Source of the DNA: Ectopseudomonas khazarica
GTDB taxonomy: Bacteria; Pseudomonadota; Gammaproteobacteria; Pseudomonadales; Pseudomonadaceae
NCBI RefSeq assembly: GCF_004521985.1
Contig: NZ_SBHZ01000015.1
Span: 1-64,000 of the forward strand
Direction: 5' to 3'
Length of the DNA: 64,000 nt
Numbering within the stretch: position 1 is the stretch's first letter; each line of letters begins with the position of its first letter. Positions 36,888-45,759 of the stretch are shown here, piece by piece. The translations under genes and the position numbers were made by a program. Under the pieces are notes generated by a model. It had not been told where the DNA came from and searched no databases. It saw nothing but the letters and a program-made list of their open reading frames with translations.

Positions 36888-39476
36888 TCAAAAGGGCAGT
36901 TGCAGGTCGGGGGCGACCTTGTGCAGCTGGTTGCGGAACACATCCTGAATCCGCTCCAGCTCTTCCTGGGTGTCGGCCTCGAAGCGCAGCACCAGCACCG
37001 GCGTGGTGTTGGAGGCGCGGATGAGGCCCCAGCCCTTGGGATAGTCGACGCGCACACCATCGATGCTGGTGAGATTGGCCTCGCCCCACTGGCCTTCACG
37101 CTGCAGGCGCTCGATCAGCGGAAACTTGCTCTGCTCGGTCACCTGGATGTTGATTTCCGGCGTGGAGATGTCGCTCGGGAAGGCGCTGAACACCAGCTCG
37201 GCTTCGCGCTTGTCGAGGCTGAGGATTTCCAGCAGGCGCGCGGCGCTGTAGATGCCGTCGTCGAAACCGAACCAGCGCTCCTTGAAGAAGATGTGGCCGC
37301 TCATCTCGCCGGCGAGCAGGGCGCCGGTTTCCTTCATCTTTTTCTTGATCAGCGAGTGGCCGGTTTTCCACATCACCGGACGACCGCCATAGCCGCTGAT
37401 CAGCGGGGTCAGGCGACGGGTGCACTTGACGTCGAAGATGATGTCGGCGCCCGGGTTGCGCGATACCACGTCCTTGGCGAACAGCATCAGCAGGCGGTCG
37501 GGATAGACGATGTTGCCGGTATTGGTGACCACGCCAACGCGGTCGCCATCGCCATCGAAGGCCAGGCCGAGATCGGCGTTTTCCGCTTTCACGCGGGCGA
37601 TCAGGTCCTTGAGGTTCTCCGGCTTGCCCGGGTCCGGGTGGTGGTTGGGGAAGGTGCCGTCCACTTCGCAGTACAGCGGGATCACGCTGCAGCCGAGGGC
37701 TTCGATCAGTTGCGGGGCGATCACGCCGGCCGCGCCGTTGCCGCAGTCGACCACCACGCGCAGCGGCTTGGCCAGGGCGATGTCGTCACGGATGGTCTTG
37801 AAGTAGCGCTGCAGCACGTCGACCTGCTGCACGCTGCCCACGCCGCTGGCCAGGTCGTTGTCGTCCAGGCGGGTCTTCAGCGCCTGGATCTGCTCGTTGG
37901 CCAGGGTGTCGCCGGCGATGATGATCTTGAAGCCGTTGTAGTCCGGCGGGTTGTGGCTGCCGGTGAGCATCACGGCGGAACGCCCTTCCAGCACGTTGGC
38001 GGCGAAATACACCACCGGGGTCGGCACCATGCCGATATCGGTCACTTCGCAACCGCAGTCGAGCAGGCCCTGTACCAGCTGTTGCAGCAGTTCCGGGCCG
38101 GAGAGGCGGCCGTCACGGCCGACGATGACCTTGGGTTCGCCCTGGGCCAGGCTCTGCGAGCCGATGGCACGGCCGATCCAGTAGGCGTACTCGGCGGTCA
38201 GGGTGTCACCCACCACGCCACGGATGTCGTAGGCGCGGAAGATGTCGGCGGGGAGTTTCGGGGCGCTTTGGCTAGTCGTCATTGCGGGGTTCTGCTCCAG
38301 TCCCAGGAGATCCTGGTCTTCGTCGAGAATGTCGATATCGAGGATATCGGTGTCCTGGAACAGCGGGTCGACCAACTCGGCGGGCTTGGCAGCGGGCGGA
38401 GCGGCGGGAGCCGCAGCTGTTCCTTTAGCGGGTGTGGTACTGCCTTCAGGGCTGCTGCGACGCGGCAGCCGGGCCAGGCTCTGAGCCAGGGCATCGAGTG
38501 CTGGCACGCTGAGGCTGAAGGCTTTGACGTTTTTGCCGGCGGAGAGTTCTTTGAGCATTTGCCCGAGTTGTCTGGCGTCGCCGTTGACCTGGCGTTGCAG
38601 GCCGCCGCGCACCAGGATCAGGCCGATGACCGCGCCGCCGAGGGCGAGCAGGGCGGCCAGGGCCAGCATCAGCGGAGGAATGCTGCCCTGCACCAGGCCG
38701 GGGCCGGGGGTGAAGGTGACTTTCCAGTAGGGATTGCCGGTGGCGAAGGTCTGGGCGTTGCCGGCGCCCGGCTGGCCACGCTGCAGCAGCACCTGCGCCG
38801 GGGTGTTGGCGAACTGCTGCACCAGCTGCAACTGGCCATACTCGGCCGGCAGCGGCGGCAGTGCCGCGAGCAGGCGTTGCAGATCGAACGCCAGCAGCAG
38901 GGTGCCCTGGGCCGGCTGGGTTTCGCTCATGCGCAGCGTTGCCGCGCTGTAGGCCAGCCAGCGCTGGCCGACCCGATAGGCTTCGATGGCGGGTTGCTGG
39001 CCGCTCTCGGCGCGGCGCAGCATGTCCAGCCCGGCGAAGTTCATGGGGGCTGCGCGGCTGGTGTTCTGCACGGCTTCGCCACGCCGGTTGAGATGGGCAT
39101 CGATGACGCCGTCCCAGTAGCCCAGGCGCCGTTCGGCTTCGCTGACCTGCAGGCTATCGCCGCTCTGCAGGGCCTGCAGCAGCTCGGGGTTGCGCGCAGC
39201 GGACAGGCTGTCGGCCTGCATCTGCTTGAGCGCCTGCTGCACCGCAGCGGCCTGGCTGCTGCCGATGGCCTGGGTCAGCTCGGCCTGGCGGGCCTGGTCA
39301 CCGCTGCTCTGGACGAACCAGAGCAGCGCGCCGCCGGCGCCCACGCCGATCAGCGTGGCCAGCAAGCCGGGCAGCAATGGGCCCAGGGCCGGCGCCGGCG
39401 CCTTGCTCCTGGTCTTCTCCGGCACGATGGCGGCGGAGGTGTCTGCTTCCTTGGCGTTGCGCTTGAAGAGTTTCAC
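36888..39476 (-). CDS. algC: Membrane-anchored phosphomannomutase/phosphoglucomutase AlgC
   Basis: AlgC interconverts mannose- and glucose-1/6-phosphates for alginate, LPS and rhamnolipid synthesis. The catalytic domain covers about 399-862, with the phosphoserine Ser 507 (TGSHNPPDYNG) and the Mg2+ loop DGDGDR (641-646), both intact. Before it lies an N-terminal part of about 398 residues: two membrane helices (about 33-53 and 268-290) enclosing an extracytoplasmic domain, then a Pro/Ala-rich, acidic linker. An in-frame ATG at 38282 would yield the classic soluble form of 464 residues. Both starts may be used; the long form has no internal stop and good codon use throughout. Confidence 0.92.
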   Translation of the reverse strand: MKLFKRNAKEADTSAAIVPEKTRSKAPAPALGPLLPGLLATLIGVGAGGALLWFVQSSGDQARQAELTQAIGSSQAAAVQQALKQMQADSLSAARNPELLQALQSGDSLQVSEAERRLGYWDGVIDAHLNRRGEAVQNTSRAAPMNFAGLDMLRRAESGQQPAIEAYRVGQRWLAYSAATLRMSETQPAQGTLLLAFDLQRLLAALPPLPAEYGQLQLVQQFANTPAQVLLQRGQPGAGNAQTFATGNPYWKVTFTPGPGLVQGSIPPLMLALAALLALGGAVIGLILVRGGLQRQVNGDARQLGQMLKELSAGKNVKAFSLSVPALDALAQSLARLPRRSSPEGSTTPAKGTAAAPAAPPAAKPAELVDPLFQDTDILDIDILDEDQDLLGLEQNPAMTTSQSAPKLPADIFRAYDIRGVVGDTLTAEYAYWIGRAIGSQSLAQGEPKVIVGRDGRLSGPELLQQLVQGLLDCGCEVTDIGMVPTPVVYFAANVLEGRSAVMLTGSHNPPDYNGFKIIIAGDTLANEQIQALKTRLDDNDLASGVGSVQQVDVLQRYFKTIRDDIALAKPLRVVVDCGNGAAGVIAPQLIEALGCSVIPLYCEVDGTFPNHHPDPGKPENLKDLIARVKAENADLGLAFDGDGDRVGVVTNTGNIVYPDRLLMLFAKDVVSRNPGADIIFDVKCTRRLTPLISGYGGRPVMWKTGHSLIKKKMKETGALLAGEMSGHIFFKERWFGFDDGIYSAARLLEILSLDKREAELVFSAFPSDISTPEINIQVTEQSKFPLIERLQREGQWGEANLTSIDGVRVDYPKGWGLIRASNTTPVLVLRFEADTQEELERIQDVFRNQLHKVAPDLQLPF

Positions 39477-39513
39477 GTGGGTGCTCCTCGGCGGATCGTC
39501 CTGTGGGAAAGGG

Positions 39514-39969
39514 TCAGTGGCTGCCGGAGTGGCCGAAGCCGCCCGAGCCGCGTTGGGTTTCGTCGAACTGCTCGACCAGCTCGAAGTGCGCCTGCACCAC
39601 AGGCACCAGCACCAGCTGCGCGATACGCTCGCCGATGGCGATGGTGAACGGCGTCTGGCCGCGGTTCCAGCACGACACCATCAGCTCGCCCTGGTAGTCC
39701 GAGTCGATCAGGCCGACCAGGTTGCCCAGCACGATGCCGTGCTTGTGGCCCAGGCCCGAGCGCGGCAGGATCATCGCGGCCAGGCCCGGGTCGCCGATGT
39801 AGATCGACAGGCCGGTCGGGATCAGGACGGTCTGGCCCGGCTCGAGGACGATGTCCTCCTTGAGCATGGCGCGCAGGTCGAGGCCGGCGGAGCCCGGGGT
39901 GGCGTATTGCGGCAGGGGGAATTCCTGGCCGAGGCGAGGATCGAGGATCTTGGCTTGCAGAGCGTGCAT
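39514..39969 (-). CDS. dut: dUTP diphosphatase
   Basis: Dut (151 aa) hydrolyses dUTP to dUMP, limiting uracil in DNA. All conserved dUTPase motifs are seen: PGSAGLDLRA, PRSGLGHKHGIVLGN, GLIDSDYQGELMV and RGSGGFGHSGSH. The trimeric homologue length is normal. It is two bases downstream of coaBC and probably in one operon with it and algC. Confidence 0.97.
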   Translation of the reverse strand: MHALQAKILDPRLGQEFPLPQYATPGSAGLDLRAMLKEDIVLEPGQTVLIPTGLSIYIGDPGLAAMILPRSGLGHKHGIVLGNLVGLIDSDYQGELMVSCWNRGQTPFTIAIGERIAQLVLVPVVQAHFELVEQFDETQRGSGGFGHSGSH

Positions 39970-39971
39970 GG

Positions 39972-41180
39972 TCAGTTCTTGTTCAAACGGTCGGCGATGA
40001 GTGTGATCAACTGGCGGGCGATCTTGCCCTTGCTGGTCTGGGCAAAGCTGGTTTGCTGCAGCTCGCGGTCGATCACGGTGATGGCGTTCTCTTCACTATT
40101 GAAGCCGATGCTGGGGTTGGCCACATCGTTGGCGACGATCAGGTCGAGATTCTTGTCGCGCAGCTTGCGCGAGGCGTATTCGAGCAGGTTCTCGGTTTCC
40201 GCGGCGAAGCCCACGCTGAACGGGCGGTCGTCGCGACCTGCGATGGTGGCGAGGATATCCGGGTTGCGCACCATTTGCAGGAGCATCCCCTCGCCACTGC
40301 TGGGGTCTTTCTTCAATTTGTGCTGCGCGACCACTTCCGGGCGGTAATCGGCCACGGCCGCGGCGGCGATCAGCACGTCGCAGGGCATCGCAGCTTCGCA
40401 GGCGGCGAGCATGTCGCGGGCACTGACCACATCGATCCGGCTGACCCGGTCCGGCGTCGGCAGGTGCACCGGGCCGCTGACCAGGGTGACCCTGGCGCCG
40501 GCTTCGGCGGCGGCCTCGGCCAGGGCGAAGCCCATCTTGCCGGAGCTGTGGTTGGTGATGTAACGCACCGGGTCGATGTTTTCCTGGGTCGGGCCGGCGG
40601 TGATCAGGATGTGCAGGCCGTCCAGCGCCTGACGCTCGAAGCAGTCGGCGGCCAGGTTGGCGAGGTCGTTCGGTTCGAGCATGCGGCCCAGGCCGACGTC
40701 GCCGCAGGCCTGGCTGCCGGATGCGGGGCCGAACAGGCGCATGCCGCGCTGTTGCAGCAGGTCGAGATTGGCCTGGGTGGCAGCGTCGCGCCACATCGCC
40801 TGATTCATCGCCGGCGCCAGGGCGATCGGGGCGTCGGTGGCCAGCACCAGGGTGGTCAGCAGGTCGTTGGCGATGCCCTGGGCCAGGCGGGCCATGAGGT
40901 CGGCGGTGGCCGGGGCGATGAGGATCAGGTCGGCCCAGCGTGCCAGTTCGATATGGCCCATCGCCGCTTCGGCGGCCGGGTCGAGCAGGTCGAGATGGAC
41001 GGGGTGCCCGGAAAGCGCCTGCAGGGTCAGCGGCGTGATGAACTCGCGGCCGCCCTGGGTCATCACCACGCGGACTTCGGCGCCCTGATCCTTGAGTCGG
41101 CGAACCAGCTCGGCGCTCTTGTAGGCGGCAATACCGCCCCCCACGCCGACGATGATGCGTTTGCGATACAGCCGCTGCAT
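39972..41180 (-). CDS. coaBC: Bifunctional CoaBC (phosphopantothenate-cysteine ligase/decarboxylase)
   Basis: CoaBC (402 aa) adds cysteine to phosphopantothenate and decarboxylates the product in coenzyme A synthesis. The flavin-binding decarboxylase half (VGVGGGIAAYKSAELVRRL; AMNQAMW, with the conserved Asn-Met pair) is followed by the synthetase half (ITAGPTQENIDPVRYITNHS; SSGKMGFALAEAAA). AAGG lies seven bases before the chosen ATG. It is divergent from radC and leads into dut. Confidence 0.96.
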   Translation of the reverse strand: MQRLYRKRIIVGVGGGIAAYKSAELVRRLKDQGAEVRVVMTQGGREFITPLTLQALSGHPVHLDLLDPAAEAAMGHIELARWADLILIAPATADLMARLAQGIANDLLTTLVLATDAPIALAPAMNQAMWRDAATQANLDLLQQRGMRLFGPASGSQACGDVGLGRMLEPNDLANLAADCFERQALDGLHILITAGPTQENIDPVRYITNHSSGKMGFALAEAAAEAGARVTLVSGPVHLPTPDRVSRIDVVSARDMLAACEAAMPCDVLIAAAAVADYRPEVVAQHKLKKDPSSGEGMLLQMVRNPDILATIAGRDDRPFSVGFAAETENLLEYASRKLRDKNLDLIVANDVANPSIGFNSEENAITVIDRELQQTSFAQTSKGKIARQLITLIADRLNKN

Positions 41181-41320
41181 AGGCTTGCCTTTTATATACC
41201 GGTGGATGTGCGCCACGTGACCAACGCCTCCCCAGGCCGGTCCCGTGTAAAAAGATGGGCTACGATAGCACAGCGCCCGCAGCGGAACAGCGGGCGCCTG
41301 GCTCGACATGGAGGTGTTCG

Positions 41321-41995
41321 ATGAGCATTCGCGACTGGCCCGCGGCGGAGCGTCCGCGGGAGAAATTGCTGGAGCAGGGCGCTGCTGCGCTGACCGATGC
41401 CGAACTGCTGGCGATCTTCCTGCGCACGGGGGTTGCCGGCTGCAGTGCGGTGGACCTGGCGCGGCGCCTGCTTGCCGAGTTCGGCAGCCTGCGGGCCTTG
41501 CTGGAGGCGGAGTTGCCTGACTTCAGTCAGCACCTCGGCCTGGGGCCGGCCAAGTACGCGCAGCTGCAGGCGGTGCTGGAGATGGCCAGACGGCATCTGG
41601 CCGAGCGTCTGCGCCGTGATTCGGCGCTGGAGAGTCCGCAGGTGGTGCGCGACTACCTCAAGGCGCAATTGCGCCACGAGTTGCACGAGGTGTTCGGCTG
41701 CCTGTTCCTCGATGCCAAACATCGCGTGCTGGCGTTCGAGGTGCTGTTCCGTGGTGGCATCGACAGTGCCAGCGTCCACCCCCGGCAGGTGGTCAGGCGT
41801 GCGCTGGCCAACAACGCGGCGGCGGTGATTCTCACCCACAATCACCCGTCTGGCGTTTCCGATCCCAGCCAGGCCGACCGTGTGCTGACCCGCCGCCTCA
41901 AGGACGCGCTGGCGCTGGTGGAGGTGCGGGTGCTCGACCACTTCATCGTCGGCGACGGCGAGCCGCTGTCGATGGCCGAGCAGGGGTGGATGTAG
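41321..41995 (+). CDS. radC: RadC-family JAMM protein
   Basis: The protein (224 aa) has an N-terminal helix-hairpin-helix part (EKLLEQGAAALTDAELLAIF) and a C-terminal JAMM metalloprotease-like domain with the metal motif THNHPSGVSDPSQAD. The family was once linked to DNA repair, but its function is unresolved. GGAGG lies seven bases before the ATG. It is divergent from coaBC, as in most gammaproteobacteria. Confidence 0.93.
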   Translation: MSIRDWPAAERPREKLLEQGAAALTDAELLAIFLRTGVAGCSAVDLARRLLAEFGSLRALLEAELPDFSQHLGLGPAKYAQLQAVLEMARRHLAERLRRDSALESPQVVRDYLKAQLRHELHEVFGCLFLDAKHRVLAFEVLFRGGIDSASVHPRQVVRRALANNAAAVILTHNHPSGVSDPSQADRVLTRRLKDALALVEVRVLDHFIVGDGEPLSMAEQGWM

Positions 41996-42004
41996 CCCGG
42001 CCGG

Positions 42005-43582
42005 TCAGCGGGCCAGGCTGACCCTGGCGAAGTCCTGCCGACCGAACGGGCTGACCCGGTAGCCCTCGACCTTGGCGTCGAGCAGGGTGAAGGCCGTGGG
42101 GTGGGCCAGCGGCAACCACAGCGCCTGCTGCTGGATGATCGCCTGCGCCTGGTGATAGAGGCGGCTGCGTTCGGCCTGGTCGCTGTGGGTCTTGCCGTCG
42201 GCGATCAGCTGGTCCAGGTCCTTGTCGCAGTAGCGCGCGAAGTTGAGGCCGGACTCGACCGAGGCACAGGCGAATTGCGGGGTGAGGAAGTTGTCCGGAT
42301 CGCCGTTGTCGCCGGCCCAGCCCATGAACAGCAGATCGTGCTCGCCGGCCTTGGCGCGGCGGATCAGCTCGCCCCATTCGATCACGCGGATTTCGGCGTC
42401 GATGCCGACCTTGGCCAGATCCGCCTGCAATAGCTGGGCGCCGAGGCTGGGGTTGGGGTTGAGCAGGCTGCCGCTGGGGCGGGTCCAGATGGTGGTCTTG
42501 AAGCCGTCCGCCAGGCCGGCTTCGGCCAGCAGGGCGCGGGCGCGCTCCGGCTCATGGGCGTAGCCGGGCAGCTCGCGGGCGTAACTCCAGGTGTTCGGTG
42601 GGTAGGGGCCGTTGGCCGGCTCGGCGCTGCCTTCGAACACGGCCTTGACGTAGCTGGCCTTGTCGAACGCCAGGTTGATCGCCTGGCGGACCTGCGGCTT
42701 GTCCAGCGGCGGGTGCTGGCTGTTGATACCGACGAAGGCGGTCATGAAGGCGGCGGTCTGGGCACTCTTGAGCTTGGCGTCGCCGGCGATGGCCTGGACG
42801 TCCTGTGGCTTCGGCGACAGGGCGATCTGGCATTCGCCGCGGCGCAGCTTCTGCAGGCGCACGTTGCTGTTCGGGGTGATGGCGAAGATCACCCGGTCCA
42901 TGGCGGGCTTGCCGGCAAAATATTCCGGGTTGGCGCGGTAGCGCACGGCGGCGTCCTTCTGGAAGCGTTCGAAGACGAAGGGGCCGGTGCCGATGGGCGC
43001 GCTGTTGAGCTTCTCCGGTGTGCCCGCCGCCAGCAGTTGCTCGGCATATTCCGCCGGGTAGATGGAGGCGAAGCCCATGCTCAGGGTGGCCAGGAAGGTG
43101 GCGTCGCGGCGGCTCAGGGTGATGCGCACGCTGTGTGCGTCCGGCGCCTCGACCCTGGCGATCAGGCTTGGCCACTGCATCGATTGCGCATGCGGATAGC
43201 CGCTGACGGCGACCGCGTGCCAGGGATGCTGGTCGTCGAGCATGCGCTGGAAGCTGAACACCACGTCCCGGGCATCGAGGTTGCGGCTGGGGGTGAAGGC
43301 GGCGCTGTGGTGAAAATGCACGTCATCGCGCAACTGGAAGTCGTAGACCAGGCCGTCCGCCGAGATCGACCAGCTGCGCGCCAGGCTCGGCAGCAGCTTG
43401 CCCTGCACGGCGTCGAACTCCACCAGGCGGTTCATCAGCATGTCGGCCGATGCATTGGTGGTGGTCAGCGAGTTGTACTGCACCACGTCGAAACCTTCCG
43501 GGCTGGCTTCGGTGCACACGCTGAGGGTCGCGGCCTGGGCAAGGATCGGGGTGCACAGCAGAGTGGCGAGCAGCAGGCGCAT
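42005..43582 (-). CDS. Periplasmic dipeptide-type ABC substrate-binding protein
   Basis: The protein (525 aa) is an SBP_bac_5 (DppA/OppA family) binding protein that would deliver short peptides or related solutes to an ABC permease. It has a signal peptide (MRLLLATLLCTPILAQA), the N-terminal CTEASPEGFDVVQYNSLTT and the family signature segment around SARFP-type AVRYRANPEYFAGKP. GGAG lies six bases before the chosen ATG. No permease or ATPase gene is adjacent, so it is an orphan here. In P. aeruginosa a similar orphan lies beside radC. Confidence 0.88.
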   Translation of the reverse strand: MRLLLATLLCTPILAQAATLSVCTEASPEGFDVVQYNSLTTTNASADMLMNRLVEFDAVQGKLLPSLARSWSISADGLVYDFQLRDDVHFHHSAAFTPSRNLDARDVVFSFQRMLDDQHPWHAVAVSGYPHAQSMQWPSLIARVEAPDAHSVRITLSRRDATFLATLSMGFASIYPAEYAEQLLAAGTPEKLNSAPIGTGPFVFERFQKDAAVRYRANPEYFAGKPAMDRVIFAITPNSNVRLQKLRRGECQIALSPKPQDVQAIAGDAKLKSAQTAAFMTAFVGINSQHPPLDKPQVRQAINLAFDKASYVKAVFEGSAEPANGPYPPNTWSYARELPGYAHEPERARALLAEAGLADGFKTTIWTRPSGSLLNPNPSLGAQLLQADLAKVGIDAEIRVIEWGELIRRAKAGEHDLLFMGWAGDNGDPDNFLTPQFACASVESGLNFARYCDKDLDQLIADGKTHSDQAERSRLYHQAQAIIQQQALWLPLAHPTAFTLLDAKVEGYRVSPFGRQDFARVSLAR

Positions 43583-43749
43583 GGTTGGCTCCATTCCTGG
43601 CGTGGATGACAAGCTTGCAACCCTAGTCGATTTGCCGGGTGCTGAATACCTCGGCGAGGCGACGAGCGGTCAAATGTGGATAATGCCCCGAAGGCTCGGC
43701 CCCAGGGCCGTTCGCGGGTGCGCCCTGACTTTTTATCCTGCGCTTTCCC

Positions 43750-43778
43750 TTGTTGCCCCCAGGGCTTTCTGGTATAAA
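43750..43778 (+). promoter_or_regulatory. Sigma70 promoter of rpmB-rpmG
   Basis: TTGTTG (43750-43755) and TATAAA (43773-43778) are separated by exactly 17 bases, a strong sigma70 layout. Transcription would begin around 43785, leaving a leader of about 140 bases before rpmB. The rest of the 313-base gap towards the binding-protein gene shows nothing else recognisable. Confidence 0.7.
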
Positions 43779-43847
43779 GCAGCGCTCTTTTCTAGGGGCC
43801 CGGTTCTTGCGCTATTCAGTGCGCCCGGTAAGACCCTCGAGAAACGC

Positions 43848-43905
43848 GGCGCTGAGCGCCAATGACATTGAGTTTAAGCGGCCAACCCATGCCGGGTTGG
43901 GCATG
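43848..43905 (+). promoter_or_regulatory. Structured leader of rpmB mRNA
   Basis: Three hairpins can be drawn. GGCGC/GCGCC (43848-43852 with 43856-43860) stands first. CCAACCC/GGGTTGG (43882-43888 with 43894-43900) and CATGCC/GGCATG (43888-43893 with 43900-43905) share bases, so only one can form at a time. A TTTT follows at 43909-43912, shortly before the ribosome site. This could be an attenuator or autoregulatory site for the L28 operon, which is inference. Confidence 0.45.
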
Positions 43906-43925
43906 TGGTTTTAGAGGGCTGAGGC

Positions 43926-44162
43926 ATGTCGAGAGTCTGTCAAGTTACCGGTAAGGGTCCGGTAACCGGGAACAACATTTCCCACGCAAACAACAAAACC
44001 CGTCGTCGTTTCCTGCCGAACCTGCAGCACCATCGCTTCTGGGTCGAGTCCGAGAAGCGCTTCGTACGTCTGCGCGTATCTGCCAAGGGCATGCGTGTCA
44101 TCGACAAGCGTGGCATCGACGTAGTGCTGGCTGAGCTGCGCGCTCGCGGCGAAAAGGTTTAA
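43926..44162 (+). CDS. rpmB: 50S ribosomal protein L28
   Basis: L28 (78 aa) is a complete large-subunit ribosomal protein (SRVCQVTGKGPVTGNNISHA; RFLPNLQHHRFWVESEKRFV). The Cys residues of the zinc-binding form are not all present, so this is the zinc-free type. rpmG follows after ten bases with AAGGAGAG as ribosome site. Confidence 0.98.
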   Translation: MSRVCQVTGKGPVTGNNISHANNKTRRRFLPNLQHHRFWVESEKRFVRLRVSAKGMRVIDKRGIDVVLAELRARGEKV

Positions 44163-44172
44163 GGAGAGAGTC

Positions 44173-44328
44173 ATGCGTGAACTGATCCGTTTGGTGTCCA
44201 GCGCCGGTACCGGCCACTTCTACACCACCGACAAGAACAAGCGCACCACCCCCGACAAGATCGAAATCAAGAAATTCGATCCGGTCGTACGCAAGCACGT
44301 GATCTACAAGGAAGCCAAGATCAAGTAA
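44173..44328 (+). CDS. rpmG: 50S ribosomal protein L33
   Basis: L33 (51 aa) is complete: it starts RELIRLVSSAGTGHFYTTDK and ends KFDPVVRKHVIYKEAKIK. No CxxC pairs occur, so it is the zinc-independent form. It is cotranscribed with rpmB, and a terminator follows 19 bases after the stop. Confidence 0.98.
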   Translation: MRELIRLVSSAGTGHFYTTDKNKRTTPDKIEIKKFDPVVRKHVIYKEAKIK

Positions 44329-44346
44329 TTGATCGGCCTTCCGTCG

Positions 44347-44375
44347 AAAAAGCCCGCCCTTCCGGCGGGCTTTTT
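44347..44375 (+). terminator. Intrinsic terminator of rpmB-rpmG
   Basis: An A tract (44347-44351) leads into GCCCGCC (44352-44358), a five-base loop and GGCGGGC (44364-44370), followed by TTTTT (44371-44375). This is a textbook Rho-independent terminator placed just after rpmG. Confidence 0.92.
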
Positions 44376-44544
44376 CGTTTCTGCGTGCGGCAATAGGTCT
44401 CAGGCATTCCCGGCGGGTGCCGGCCCGTGCCGGCTGACGACAGCCCAGGTGGCGGTTTAGACTGCGGCCTCTGGCCTGAAACTGACGCATCGTGCAGCTT
44501 TCTCCGGCCCGGCAACCTCCCTTCGTTCCCGTCCAGAGAGTCGC

Positions 44545-45759
44545 ATGACCGCCTCAGCACATCCCGTGGAAGTTCTAATCGCCGAGGCCGACCCCTGGAC
44601 TTCCAACCTGCTGCAGCAACTGGTGCTCGATGTCCGGGGCGATGCGCGCGTGCTGCAGGTCAGCGACGGCCAGACCGCTCTGGCCCGCTGCAAGCGGCGG
44701 CTGCCCGATCTGGTGATCGCCGACGGCGAATTGCCCGGGCTCGATGGTGTCGAGCTGCTGCGTCAGCTGCGGCGCCATCCGCGTACGCCGGCACTGCCCT
44801 TCGTCCTGATCAGCGGTCGTCTCGATGCCAGCAGCGTGCGCGCCGCGCGCCCGCTGGCGCCCAGTGCCTACCTGGCCAAGCCCTTCAATGCCGAAAGCCT
44901 GCGCCAGCGCCTGCGCGGGTTGTTGCCGGTCGCCAGCGGCGAGCCGCAGTCGCGGCAGCCGCTGCTGCTCAGCGAGCTGCGGGACTTTCTCGACACGGTG
45001 CGCGAGGAGGGCCAGGGGGCGCCGTTGCTCAGCGATGTGCGCAATGCCGTCAGCCAGGGCCTGCAGGCGGGTGAGCAGGACCTGGGCGAGCTGGCAGCGG
45101 TGTTCGGCGCCGATCCGCAGATCACCGCTCTGCTGATCGCTGCCGCCAGCACGGCGGCGCAGCACCAGGGCATGCCCTGCCACACCCTGGCGCAGGCGCT
45201 GCAACGCCTGGGCGTGGCGCGCACGCTCAACCTGGTGCTGGGACTGGCGCTGCAGCGCAATGCCCAGCTGCGCGATGCGCGCCTGGCCGAACTGGCCGCG
45301 CAGGCCTGGCAACGGGCCAGGCGCAGCGCCGAGCTGGCGCGCTGGCTGGCGACCGAGCTGAAGCTGGACGCCGAGCTGTGCTACACGGCGGGCCTGCTGC
45401 ACAACCTCGGCGAGCTGGCCCTGCTGCGCAGCCTGCAGGACTGGCAGGAGGCCGGTGGCGAGCTGAGCAATGCGCAGATCGACGATGCCATGCAGCGGCG
45501 TGCGGCGAGTTTCGGCTCCGCCCTGCGTATCCGCTGGCGCCTGCCGTTCGGCCTGCGCGAGCTGATCGCGGCGTTCTATGGCCTGGGCAGCGGCGTGTTC
45601 TCCCGCGAGGCGCTGGTGCTCAACCTCAGCGGCCTGCTGCTGGCACTGCCGGCCAACGCCCTGCCGGCCAGCCTGGCCGAGGCCCGTTGCGTGCGCATGC
45701 TGCGCCTGAACGTGGCGTTGCTGGAGCAGGTGCCGGTGGAGCTCTATCAGGCGTCCTGA
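44545..45759 (+). CDS. Response regulator with HDOD output domain
   Basis: The protein (404 aa) has an N-terminal receiver domain with the phosphorylation Asp 60 (LVIADGELPG), Lys 112 (LAKPF) and an acidic pair near 14-16. An HDOD domain follows (about 175-350; TLAQALQRLGVARTLNLVLG; YTAGLLHNLGELALLRSLQD), with the Leu/His-rich pattern but no HD metal-binding set. It would be a phosphorylation-gated signalling protein without DNA-binding domain. No sensor kinase lies beside it. The stop overlaps the convergent GGDEF-EAL gene by 13 bases. Confidence 0.82.
   Translation: MTASAHPVEVLIAEADPWTSNLLQQLVLDVRGDARVLQVSDGQTALARCKRRLPDLVIADGELPGLDGVELLRQLRRHPRTPALPFVLISGRLDASSVRAARPLAPSAYLAKPFNAESLRQRLRGLLPVASGEPQSRQPLLLSELRDFLDTVREEGQGAPLLSDVRNAVSQGLQAGEQDLGELAAVFGADPQITALLIAAASTAAQHQGMPCHTLAQALQRLGVARTLNLVLGLALQRNAQLRDARLAELAAQAWQRARRSAELARWLATELKLDAELCYTAGLLHNLGELALLRSLQDWQEAGGELSNAQIDDAMQRRAASFGSALRIRWRLPFGLRELIAAFYGLGSGVFSREALVLNLSGLLLALPANALPASLAEARCVRMLRLNVALLEQVPVELYQAS

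Noticed and set aside
36051..39647. 1198-codon open frame opposite argB and algC
   Set aside because: It is a shadow of two well-supported genes on the other strand; its translation is His/Gln/Ala/Gly-rich with no domain.
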